Below are positions 13,674 through 20,820 of a stretch of 24,067 nucleotides of DNA, piece after piece. A program made the position numbers and the translations under genes. Position 1 is the stretch's first letter. Every line of letters begins with the position of its first letter. The notes beneath the pieces were generated by a model. The model was not told the origin of the DNA, did no database searches, and worked only from the letters and a program-made list of their open reading frames with translations. Source of the stretch: Calditrichota bacterium (GTDB lineage Bacteria > Calditrichota > Calditrichia > RBG-13-44-9 > J075); the NCBI GenBank assembly GCA_024275555.1, contig JAJRYW010000093.1:1-24067 (forward strand). Direction: 5' to 3'.

Positions 13674-14813
13674 TTAACGGCGGCTGCGCTTTGATCCGGT
13701 TTTATTTTTCCGTGAAGATTTTTGCACGTTGACTTTGGAGCGTTTCCCAGCTTTACGGTTCGGGGCAAAGGAACGTTTCGCATCGTGGGGACGCTGAACC
13801 AGCGATACTCCGCTGCGGCGCTGGTCGGTTTTGCCGGAACTACGAACCCGGGTGCGGCTCTTTTTGATTTGCTTTTCATTAGAGCGCTCCCCTGCCCGGC
13901 TTGCCGGACGCTGCACCGTCTTTTTGCGCCTTTGCGGAACAGATTTCCTGCGCACATTTTCCGGTCTCGGCGAGGTAAACCGGCCGGCCTTCTCAAGGTC
14001 TGCCGAACGACGCCGGGCAACCTGGCGGGTAAAAGTCGTGCGGGACTTTACCTTCCGGGAAACCGTTTTTCGGCTTTGCGGTTCCGCCCGGGCAACGGTA
14101 GTGCGTTTCTTTTGTGGGGAATGATCGCGGGCCTTCCGGTCATATACTACCCGATCTGCCGCCCGGCGGGCGGAACGCTTTTGCCCCTTCGCCGGGCCGG
14201 CAAGCTTCTCGCGGCGACCAGATTCACCGGTTGACCGTTTCACGGAATTACGTTTTACCGGGGTTACTCCCGGGCGATAATGACCGGCCTGAACTGCGCT
14301 GCCCCGGGCCGGGCTGTCCTGACGGCGGCGCTGCCAATCCCGGGCCGGGCGGTGCTTGGCTCTTTCCGCCTGCTCATAGACGCGCACCGGGTAATTGTAA
14401 CGCAGGTTCAGTTGCGTATCGTAGCGATAGCCATGGTGGGCGTAATTGCCGTAATATCCGCGGGGGGCCGGGTAGTAAACCGCACGAGCGTGATGATGCC
14501 GCCAGCGCGGATAATAACGCACCAAAACCTGCCGGCGCGGCAGCCAGACCACCGGCGGGTAATACCAGACCGGATCGCCAAAAATAATCCGCACCGCGAT
14601 ATAGTCAATCGGGTCGTAGAAAATCGGTTCGGGGTAAATCACAACCGGCTCCCGGTAAATATAATAGCCTTCGTAATCGAAATACAGGTTGTCATCCATA
14701 TTGCTATATGAAAACCCGATGTAAAGATTTTGCGCCTCCAGAGAAGCGCTGCCAATCAGGGCGGCAAAGAACACCGGAAAAATAATCGCCTGAAACCAAT
14801 GTTTGTGTATCAT
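13674..14813 (-). CDS. Exported Tyr/Pro-rich protein with a long Arg/Lys-rich disordered tail
   Basis: The 379-residue protein has a signal peptide (about 1-27, FFAALIGSASLEAQ). Residues 28-150 are extremely rich in Tyr, Pro, Trp and His (GDPVWYYPPVVWLPRR and similar). Residues 150-379 are low-complexity, with about one residue in three Arg or Lys together with Ser, Gln and Pro, and almost no hydrophobics. The predicted isoelectric point is very high. I know no function; it may bind DNA, polysaccharide, phospholipid or mineral outside the inner membrane, or act as a structural envelope protein. AAAGGG upstream supports the start at 14813. It is transcribed alone, divergent from the haem lipoprotein operon, and ends at the 13610-13655 terminator. 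Confidence 0.75.
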   Translation of the reverse strand: MIHKHWFQAIIFPVFFAALIGSASLEAQNLYIGFSYSNMDDNLYFDYEGYYIYREPVVIYPEPIFYDPIDYIAVRIIFGDPVWYYPPVVWLPRRQVLVRYYPRWRHHHARAVYYPAPRGYYGNYAHHGYRYDTQLNLRYNYPVRVYEQAERAKHRPARDWQRRRQDSPARGSAVQAGHYRPGVTPVKRNSVKRSTGESGRREKLAGPAKGQKRSARRAADRVVYDRKARDHSPQKKRTTVARAEPQSRKTVSRKVKSRTTFTRQVARRRSADLEKAGRFTSPRPENVRRKSVPQRRKKTVQRPASRAGERSNEKQIKKSRTRVRSSGKTDQRRSGVSLVQRPHDAKRSFAPNRKAGKRSKVNVQKSSRKNKTGSKRSRR

Positions 14814-15124
14814 GATAAGCCCTTTCTGTTTAGACGCTACCCGATTTGTTTCAATCGCGGTACCACAAAACAGAATCCCGGGTAGAAAACAGGCTAATTC
14901 CCAGCGTTAACACAACTTAAGTCGATTTTCGTGGATCGACATATTTCGACAATCTACACCCAACCGCAAACTTTGTTTACACTCCGACTGTTATCTGAGT
15001 TTACAGTTAGCCGGGAACAATCCCCAAAGCCGGAGTTTAGAAATTCAGGACAACCTTAATTCTCCCTGCAACAAATTCGAGGGTGCGGCATCAAAACGCT
15101 GAGTTAGATTAAAAAATTCTAATT
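14814..15124. other. Divergent intergenic region
   Basis: No coding sequence seen. It contains a short palindrome, GTCGAT-N8-ATCGAC (14921-14940), and a TTAGA/TCTAA hairpin around an A/T run near 15104-15123. It separates the minus-strand Arg/Lys-rich gene from the plus-strand operon and should contain promoters for both. Confidence 0.5.
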
Positions 15125-15153
15125 TTGTTACTGAATCCTATAGCGCGTATCTT
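15125..15153 (+). promoter_or_regulatory. Candidate promoter of the haem lipoprotein/TlpA/DUF4266/DUF3570 operon
   Basis: TTGTTA (15125-15130), 17 bp, TATCTT (15148-15153). It predicts a start near 15160 and a leader of about 40 nt to the ATG at 15201. Confidence 0.5.
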
Positions 15154-15200
15154 GTCGGTCGATTTATTCAGAAGACTTTGTGAAAGGAACAAACGTACCC

Positions 15201-15560
15201 ATGATCCCGAAAAACAAGATTTTGGAAAATATTTCAGGCAATCGTTTCACCAGGATTCTCTACCCGCTGCGCTGGCTTTTATTGATTATACCCTTGTTTC
15301 TCATTCAACCCGGATGCGACGGTCCTTTCCCTTCCGAATCCAAAGTGGGCGTTCCGGAGGACCACAATGAGGACGAAGGCGGCGCTCTGCACCGGGATGA
15401 AAAAGACGATCCTTTTGGCGAAGGCAATTGCAGCGACAGCGATTGTCATCAGCCTGATCTGCGCGGGGGCATGGTGGAATACCAGGGAAGGATTACCATC
15501 ACTCCCTCATGCTATCAATGTCACGGAAATAACTGGGATGATGACGATGATGATGATTAA
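15201..15560 (+). CDS. Small lipoprotein-like dihaem protein with CX4CH and CX2CH sites and a poly-Asp tail
   Basis: The 119-residue protein has a long basic, hydrophobic export signal ending LFLIQPGCDG, so C39 may be lipidated. Two haem-type sites follow: CSDSDCH (C77, C82, H83), a CX4CH variant, and CYQCH (104-108). A CX4CH followed by CX2CH is the arrangement known from Geobacter-type cytochrome domains (TIGR01904-like). The protein ends in seven consecutive Asp (113-119), an acidic tail that could bind metal or a cationic partner. A GTG at 15180 would add seven residues; ATG at 15201 with AAAGGA upstream is preferred, though the spacing is long. It heads an operon with TlpA, DUF4266 and DUF3570 genes. 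Inferred role: periplasmic-face electron carrier. Confidence 0.7.
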   Translation: MIPKNKILENISGNRFTRILYPLRWLLLIIPLFLIQPGCDGPFPSESKVGVPEDHNEDEGGALHRDEKDDPFGEGNCSDSDCHQPDLRGGMVEYQGRITITPSCYQCHGNNWDDDDDDD

Positions 15561-15573
15561 AAGAAAGGAAGAT

Positions 15574-16074
15574 ATGCGTTTCATTATTGGAGTATTGTTA
15601 TTCCTGAGCTTGTTTTTACAAGCCAATCCCCTGGAAACAGGGAAAGCAGCGCCGGATTTTTCTTTAACGGATCAAACCGGCAAAACAATCACCCTTTCCC
15701 AGCTAAAAGGGAAAGTGGTGTTAATCGATTTCTGGGCCAGTTGGTGCGGTCCCTGTCGCAAGGAGATGCCTTTTTTGGTAGAACTGGATCAGACCTACCG
15801 GGAGCAGGGACTGGTTATTTTGGGCGTCAGTATCGATGACAAGGAAAGCAACATCGAGAAGTTTCTTTCCAAACTGGACCCCAGGCCGGCCTTCCCGATT
15901 TTGCACGATAAGGAGAAAAAGTTGCCCCCGATCTACCAGGTAGAGGCAATGCCCTCCACTTATTTAATCGATAAAGCGGGGCGGTTGCGTTTCCGGCACA
16001 AGGGTTTTAAAGATGAGTACAAGCCCAAATTCAAGGAAGAGATCGAGCTATTGCTTTCGGAGGATGTTCAATGA
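15574..16074 (+). CDS. TlpA/ResA-like thioredoxin, exported
   Basis: The 166-residue protein has a signal peptide or anchor at 1-18. A thioredoxin fold follows, with active site WCGPC (C58, C61) and the cis-Pro loop AMPSTY (P126). The family reduces disulfides outside the cytoplasm, including those of apocytochromes before haem attachment. The frame is open from 15367, but the ATG at 15574 has AAAGGA just upstream and follows the previous stop by 13 bp. It overlaps the next gene by 4 bp (ATGA), a sign of translational coupling. Its position between a haem lipoprotein and DUF4266/DUF3570 genes matches an association seen in other Gram-negatives. Confidence 0.88.
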   Translation: MRFIIGVLLFLSLFLQANPLETGKAAPDFSLTDQTGKTITLSQLKGKVVLIDFWASWCGPCRKEMPFLVELDQTYREQGLVILGVSIDDKESNIEKFLSKLDPRPAFPILHDKEKKLPPIYQVEAMPSTYLIDKAGRLRFRHKGFKDEYKPKFKEEIELLLSEDVQ

Positions 16075-16289
16075 AATTGCTGTTGATGTTATTTATGTTC
16101 GCCATATTCGCCGGGTTCTTCAATAGCTGCACGGCCGTGCAACCCTGGCAGCGGGAATCCCTTTCCGACCCGATCATGATCTTTGATGCAAACCCAATCG
16201 ACCAGGGGATTGAAGAGCATTACCTGGATTACCGGGAAGGATCGGTTGGCGGCACCGGCGCCCAAAGCGGGGGGTGCGGCTGTGGGTAA
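16071..16289 (+). CDS. DUF4266-family lipoprotein, 72 aa
   Basis: The protein has a signal peptide with a lipobox ending FNSC (C20). Directly after it comes the family signature TAVQPWQRESL, then an acidic region with GIEEHYLDYREGS, and a Gly-rich CGCG terminus. DUF4266 proteins are small lipoproteins of unknown function, nearly always encoded beside a DUF3570 barrel and a thioredoxin. The ATG overlaps the TlpA stop, and its own end overlaps the DUF3570 start by 8 bp, so the three proteins are probably made in fixed proportion. The terminal cysteines could be a metal site or TlpA substrate (inference). Confidence 0.85.
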   Translation: MKLLLMLFMFAIFAGFFNSCTAVQPWQRESLSDPIMIFDANPIDQGIEEHYLDYREGSVGGTGAQSGGCGCG

Positions 16290-17421
16290 ACGATTAATTT
16301 TCTCCCTGGCCATTGTTCTCTGCCTGCTGGCCATTGTGGCGGCAAAAGAACTGCCCGAGGATGAACTGCAATTCAACCTGAGCAGCTACCTGGATAATTT
16401 CCGGGTCACGGTATTTTATCCCAACCTCTCGCTGACCAAACGCATCTCGGAGAACACCAGCCTGACCGGGCGCTACCTGGTGGATGTCATCACCGCGGCT
16501 TCCATGAAGAGCAAATTTCAGTTAGACGGGATCACCTCGGCCACGCAAAGCAACCATGGCGGAGGGGACAATACACCGGATGAACTCCGCCATGAATTGG
16601 GGGTGGGGATAACCCGGGTAATGGGCGAGCAGTCCCTCTCGCTGAACGGCATTTACAGCACCGAGCATGATTACACCTCCACCACCTTCGCCGGTACATT
16701 TTCCCGGGATTTGGCTCAAAAGAACACCACGGTGCAATTCAGTTTTGTGCGCAGTTGGGATAAGGTGTTCCCCCAGGTGCGCACCTGGAAACGCGATAAA
16801 GATGTCTGGATCGTCAACGGGATGGTCACCCAGGTGCTCAGCACCCGCTGGATTGCCCAGGCAATTTTCTCCTACAACCAGTCCAGCGGGCACCTCTCGG
16901 ACACTTACCAGGTCGTCACGGTTTTTGACGGCAATACGGCCTACTTAACCGAGCCGATCAGCCCGTCGCTGCGGGTGCGCCGGGCGGTGGGGCTGCGCTC
17001 TATCTATCGCTTAAACCGCCGTTCCGCCCTGGAGATCGGCTATCGCTATTACTGGGATAGTTGGGAGGTGCGTTCTCATACCATCTCGGCCACCCTTAAA
17101 CGGCATCTCTTCGAGGGCGTCACAGTGGAACTCGGATCACGAAATTACTTCCAGAGCCGGGCCTTCTTTTTCAAGCCTCTGTACACCTCCTTTGAGACGT
17201 ACATGACGGTCGATAACAAGCTGGATTCCGGATACTCCAACGAGCTCCAGTTTAAGCTAATTGCCGACGGCAGTCGCCTGAAGATGTTTCCCATGGAACG
17301 GCTGCAATACTCGTTTTCGCTGAACTTTTACCGGCGCCATACCGACACCCGCGACTGGCATTCCCGACTCAAAACTCTTTACGCCTATTATATCAATTTC
17401 GGGCTCCGTTACCGTCTCTAA
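16282..17421 (+). CDS. DUF3570-family outer-membrane beta-barrel protein
   Basis: The 379-residue product has a signal peptide (KRLIFSLAIVLCLLAIVAA) and then a long run of amphipathic strands with aromatic girdles, ending in a barrel-type strand YYINFGLRYRL. It begins at the GTG at 16282, inside the end of the DUF4266 gene and preceded by GGGGGTG; the longer frame from 16183 is antisense-like in composition and has no signal peptide. Family members are predicted outer-membrane barrels of unknown transport role. With DUF4266 and TlpA it forms a conserved trio; an ApbE-type flavin transferase, often found with them, is absent here. It could provide an outer-membrane pore for the cytochromes encoded downstream, but that is speculation. 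Confidence 0.85.
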   Translation: MGKRLIFSLAIVLCLLAIVAAKELPEDELQFNLSSYLDNFRVTVFYPNLSLTKRISENTSLTGRYLVDVITAASMKSKFQLDGITSATQSNHGGGDNTPDELRHELGVGITRVMGEQSLSLNGIYSTEHDYTSTTFAGTFSRDLAQKNTTVQFSFVRSWDKVFPQVRTWKRDKDVWIVNGMVTQVLSTRWIAQAIFSYNQSSGHLSDTYQVVTVFDGNTAYLTEPISPSLRVRRAVGLRSIYRLNRRSALEIGYRYYWDSWEVRSHTISATLKRHLFEGVTVELGSRNYFQSRAFFFKPLYTSFETYMTVDNKLDSGYSNELQFKLIADGSRLKMFPMERLQYSFSLNFYRRHTDTRDWHSRLKTLYAYYINFGLRYRL

Positions 17422-17448
17422 CGGCGCCGATCTGTTCAGATAACGCTT

Positions 17449-17484
17449 CACCGTTTCTCCCCGGCAAACACCGGAGAAACGGTG
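17449..17484 (+). promoter_or_regulatory. Strong hairpin without a T-tract, followed by paired GTGCAC sites
   Basis: CACCGTTTCTCC and GGAGAAACGGTG form a perfect 12-bp stem after the barrel gene. No U-run follows, so it may stabilise mRNA or act with Rho. The palindrome GTGCAC occurs twice just after it (17482-17487 and 17508-17513), 26 bp apart and upstream of the response regulator, a possible autoregulatory site. Confidence 0.5.
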
Positions 17485-17580
17485 CACCGTACATGAAGGG
17501 GAAAATAGTGCACACTTCACTTCTCCCGAAACATTTTACAAACAATCAGGTGCAGGCAATCAGTAAACCGGGGGATTTCA

Positions 17581-18270
17581 ATGAATATCCTGGTTGTTGA
17601 AGATGAAAAACGGGTCGCCGAGTTTTTACAGAAGGGCCTCAGCGAGAGCGGTTACCGGGTAGATGTGGCGTTTGATGGCGAAGCGGGCCTGGAACAGGCC
17701 GGCCAGGTCGGCTACGATCTCTTCATCCTGGACTGGCTGCTGCCCGGAAAAAACGGCCTGGAGTTGTGCCGGGAACTGCGCAGCAGCTTTCCCGCAACCC
17801 CAATTTTAATGCTTACCGCCAAAGACACCCTGCAGGATAAAATCCTGGGCCTGGACACCGGGGCCGATGACTACCTCACCAAACCGTTTTCCTTTGAAGA
17901 GCTAAAAGCCCGGGTGCGTGCATTGGCGCGGCGCAAAAAGAGGATCGAGCCCCGGAATTTAAGCGCCGGCGACCTGGAAGTAAACCCGGCCGACCGGAGC
18001 GTGACCCGGGGCGGAGTTTCCATCACCTTATCGAATAAAGAATACGAATTGCTTACCTACCTGCTTCGCAACAAGAACAAGGTGCTCAGCCGCGAACTGA
18101 CGGCCCGGGAAGTCTGGGGAATTACCTTTGACACCGGCACAAACTATATCGATGTGTACATCAATTACCTCCGGAAGAAACTCAAGGTAGGCTCGGAAAA
18201 ACCGCTTATTTTTACCATACGCGGACGCGGATATATTTTAAAGGATGAAGATGACCACCCTGACCATTAA
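17581..18270 (+). CDS. OmpR/PhoB-family response regulator
   Basis: The 229-residue protein has an N-terminal receiver domain (acidic pair E7/D8, phospho-acceptor D51 in FILDWLLPG, T79 and K101). From about residue 130 a winged-helix DNA-binding domain carries the typical LSNKEYELLTYLL start and YIDVYINYLRKK recognition region. It is complete, with all phosphorylation residues present. GGGGGA precedes the ATG. The last 26 bp overlap the histidine kinase gene. It lies between the DUF3570 operon and the multihaem cytochrome operon, both reasonable targets. Confidence 0.95.
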   Translation: MNILVVEDEKRVAEFLQKGLSESGYRVDVAFDGEAGLEQAGQVGYDLFILDWLLPGKNGLELCRELRSSFPATPILMLTAKDTLQDKILGLDTGADDYLTKPFSFEELKARVRALARRKKRIEPRNLSAGDLEVNPADRSVTRGGVSITLSNKEYELLTYLLRNKNKVLSRELTAREVWGITFDTGTNYIDVYINYLRKKLKVGSEKPLIFTIRGRGYILKDEDDHPDH

Positions 18271-19669
18271 AGGAAAATTGCTGTTCTGGAACGGCCTGAT
18301 TCTCATCCTTACCCTGGTTGCCCTGGAATCGGTGATGTATTTTTCCACCAAAAAGATTCTTTATGAAGCGGTTTACAACAAACTCCGGCAGGAATTAAAA
18401 GAACTATCCCAGATTATCGAACCCTACCAGGGCGTTCTGACCAGCCCCGACCATACCGAGTGGAAAGAGGCCGAGCATGTCGAGTTCGGAGAACACGCGA
18501 TCTATTTGCAGATATTTGCCGGCAACGGCGAGATCATAAAAGTTTCCCGGAACCTGGAAGAGTTGGATATCCGCTTTTCATTTCATATTCCGGAGCAGAA
18601 GGAGATCCTGTTCCATATAGAGAAGACGGCCAAAGGGGATTTCCTCAGCGGAAATTTTCCGGTTTACGACCGGGGCCGATTAGCGGGGGTCATTACCGCC
18701 GCCTATGCGCTAACCGATCTGCAGACCTACCTGGCCTCGATGCGCTGGCAATTTTACCTGCTCTCGCCGATATGTATTCTGCTGGCCCTGGCCGGGATCT
18801 GGGTAATTTCCAAGTTTTCCTTGCGGCCGCTCACGCACATCACTTCGACGGCTAAAGAGATTATGGAATCGGGAGATTTAACGCAGTCCCTTCCCGCAGC
18901 CAGGGCAGACCGGGAAGTAACCGAGCTGGTCGAGACGCTTAACCAGCTTTTCAGCCGCCTGAATAAATCGATGACCCAAATAAGCAATTTTGCCGCAGAC
19001 GCCTCCCACGAACTGCGCACTCCCCTGACCATTGCACGCGGCCACCTGGAAGTGGCCCTGTCCCGGCCCCGCTCCACGGGTGATTATCAGCAAACCCTGA
19101 AGGTGATCCGGGAGGAAATTCTCAAAATGACCAACATCATCAACAATTTGCTGCTGACGGCCCGGTTTGACTCGGAGAATTTCAACCTGGACATGCAGAT
19201 TTTGCACCTCGATACGCTCCTGGAAGAGTATCTCCCCACCGCTAAAAGTTTATGCGAGGACAAACAAATCCGATTATGTAGCCAGATCGACCACGGTGTA
19301 CAGATTGTCGGGAACCGGGAAATGATTGTGCATTTATTAAACAACCTGGTCGAAAACGCGGTGAAGTATAATCACATTGATGGCGCCGTGACAATCCGGG
19401 CAACCCAATCCGAGCGGGGCGTTCTCCTGGAAGTGGAAGACACCGGCATCGGGGTGGAGCCGGAGGAACTCCCCCGGATTTTTGACCGCTTCTACCGGGT
19501 CGACAAGACCCGCGTCAGGCAATTTGGCGGCAGCGGTTTGGGACTCTCTATCGTAAAGTGGATCGTCGAAAAACATAGCGCCCAAATTGAGGTGGAAAGC
19601 CGTCCCGGAAAAGGAAGCCTCTTCCGCATTGTTTTTCAGAAAATAGAATACGAGGAGAACACTTTCTGA
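18245..19669 (+). CDS. Sensor histidine kinase with HAMP domain
   Basis: The 474-residue inner-membrane kinase has a first membrane helix at about 12-32, a periplasmic sensor region of about 130 residues, a second helix at about 165-187, and a HAMP domain. The HisKA box DASHELRTPLT has phospho-acceptor H255. The ATPase domain shows the N box (N371 in NNLVENAVKYN), G1 (DTGIGVEPEE), F box (IFDRFYRVD) and G2 (GGSGLGLSIVKW). All catalytic motifs are intact. The overlap with the regulator gene makes it the cognate pair. The sensor domain has no haem motif or recognisable ligand site, so the signal is unknown. Confidence 0.95.
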   Translation: MKMTTLTIKGKLLFWNGLILILTLVALESVMYFSTKKILYEAVYNKLRQELKELSQIIEPYQGVLTSPDHTEWKEAEHVEFGEHAIYLQIFAGNGEIIKVSRNLEELDIRFSFHIPEQKEILFHIEKTAKGDFLSGNFPVYDRGRLAGVITAAYALTDLQTYLASMRWQFYLLSPICILLALAGIWVISKFSLRPLTHITSTAKEIMESGDLTQSLPAARADREVTELVETLNQLFSRLNKSMTQISNFAADASHELRTPLTIARGHLEVALSRPRSTGDYQQTLKVIREEILKMTNIINNLLLTARFDSENFNLDMQILHLDTLLEEYLPTAKSLCEDKQIRLCSQIDHGVQIVGNREMIVHLLNNLVENAVKYNHIDGAVTIRATQSERGVLLEVEDTGIGVEPEELPRIFDRFYRVDKTRVRQFGGSGLGLSIVKWIVEKHSAQIEVESRPGKGSLFRIVFQKIEYEENTF

Positions 19670-19804
19670 GGAAGAGCAAATAGTTTGGCAACCTTTTTGT
19701 AAGCAGAGGGGCGTATGCGAGCAGCGGGCAGCAAAGTATGGGGATGGGCTTAACTGTCCAGGGTATTTCCTGCCGCGGTAAAATATATTCCGGGTGAAGA
19801 AAGC

Positions 19805-19826
19805 GCGCGTAATTTTCCCAACGCGC
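19805..19826. other. Short palindrome upstream of the cytochrome operon
   Basis: GCGCGT and ACGCGC are separated by 10 nt, about 25 bp before the start of the b-type protein. A TAAAAT at about 19779-19784 could be a -10, but no good -35 is visible. This may be an operator for the adjacent two-component regulator. Confidence 0.3.
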
Positions 19827-19850
19827 ATATTATGCACGAAAGGTGTTGCC

Positions 19851-20792
19851 ATGAGCAGTTACGAACGAGCAATCCGAATGGATGAGGTTGCCAATATGGA
19901 ACAAGCGAAGGAGCGCGAGCGAATCGACGGCTTTAAAATTTTCCTGCGCATTCTCTATACCGTATCCCTGGCGGTCTATTTCTTTTTTGTCTTCGACGGC
20001 CTTTCTTTTTACCAGACCGCGGTTATGGAGCGTCCCCACCACCAGGCCTACCGGGCCTTGCGGCCCGCCGGAATCGTCGGCCACGGCTTTGGCATTGTGG
20101 GCACCCTGATGATGCTCTTTATGCTGCTCTACAGCGTGCGGAAACGCACCCGGCTTTTTGGCGAATGGGGCTCGCTGAACCGCTGGCTGGATATTCATAT
20201 CTATTTCGGAATTATGGGGCCGCTGTTCATCATTCTCCATACCTCCTTTAAAGTAAACGGCTTAATCGCCATCAGCTTCTGGTCTATGATTGCCGTGGCA
20301 ACCAGCGGCATCCTGGGGCGTTATCTCTATCTGCAAATCCCCCGCAACCGCCAGGGGGAAGAACTCAGTTTCCAGCAAATCCGGGAAATGGAAAAAGAAT
20401 TCTCACAGGAATTGCAGGAAGAATTTGATATCGACGAGAAAACCATTAAACGGGTGGAAGAACAGTACCTGGTTGACCAGGAGCGGCGCCAGGGAATTTT
20501 TAAGCTGATTATGGAAATGATTGCCAAAGATTTTCTGCCCTTCTATTACAAACACAAGCTGAAGCGCCTGATCGAACAGGAATTGGGCCTGAGCAACGGC
20601 CCGCTGCTCCGGGCGGTCACCCTGTTCCGGCGCAAGGCCCGTTTTCACCGCCGGGTGCTGCTACTGGATCAGATCCAGCGCCTGTTTCACTACTGGCATG
20701 TTTTTCACAAGCCCTTTGCAATTATCATGTATGTAATTATGCTGGTTCATGTAGGCATTGCCGTCTGGCTGGGATACACCTGGATATTCTAA
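19851..20792 (+). CDS. Dihaem b-type membrane protein with a cytoplasmic insert
   Basis: The 313-residue protein has five membrane segments (about 27-48, 75-96, 113-135, 138-160, 285-310). Two helices each carry a pair of His spaced 14 residues: H116/H130 and H286/H300. This is the ligand pattern of cytochromes b that bind two haems between two helices; H78 in GIVGHGFG and H280/H283 are extra candidates. A charged loop of about 110 residues (166-275, many Glu, Lys and Arg) separates the two haem helices. The ATG at 19851 with GAAAGG upstream is preferred over the open frame from 19794. It is followed 28 bp later by two giant c-type cytochromes. Inferred role: quinol oxidase module feeding electrons across the inner membrane to them. 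The exact family was not recognised. Confidence 0.72.
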   Translation: MSSYERAIRMDEVANMEQAKERERIDGFKIFLRILYTVSLAVYFFFVFDGLSFYQTAVMERPHHQAYRALRPAGIVGHGFGIVGTLMMLFMLLYSVRKRTRLFGEWGSLNRWLDIHIYFGIMGPLFIILHTSFKVNGLIAISFWSMIAVATSGILGRYLYLQIPRNRQGEELSFQQIREMEKEFSQELQEEFDIDEKTIKRVEEQYLVDQERRQGIFKLIMEMIAKDFLPFYYKHKLKRLIEQELGLSNGPLLRAVTLFRRKARFHRRVLLLDQIQRLFHYWHVFHKPFAIIMYVIMLVHVGIAVWLGYTWIF

Positions 20793-20820
20793 TGAACGGA
20801 ACGACAGCAGGTAGGAAAGG

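Noticed and set aside
13470..13694. 74-codon plus-strand frame
   Set aside because: It is out of frame with the better 48-codon gene, has no ribosome-binding site and runs through the terminator.
15367..15573. Upstream extension of the TlpA gene
   Set aside because: It overlaps the haem lipoprotein gene in another frame; the ATG at 15574 has a signal peptide and a ribosome-binding site.
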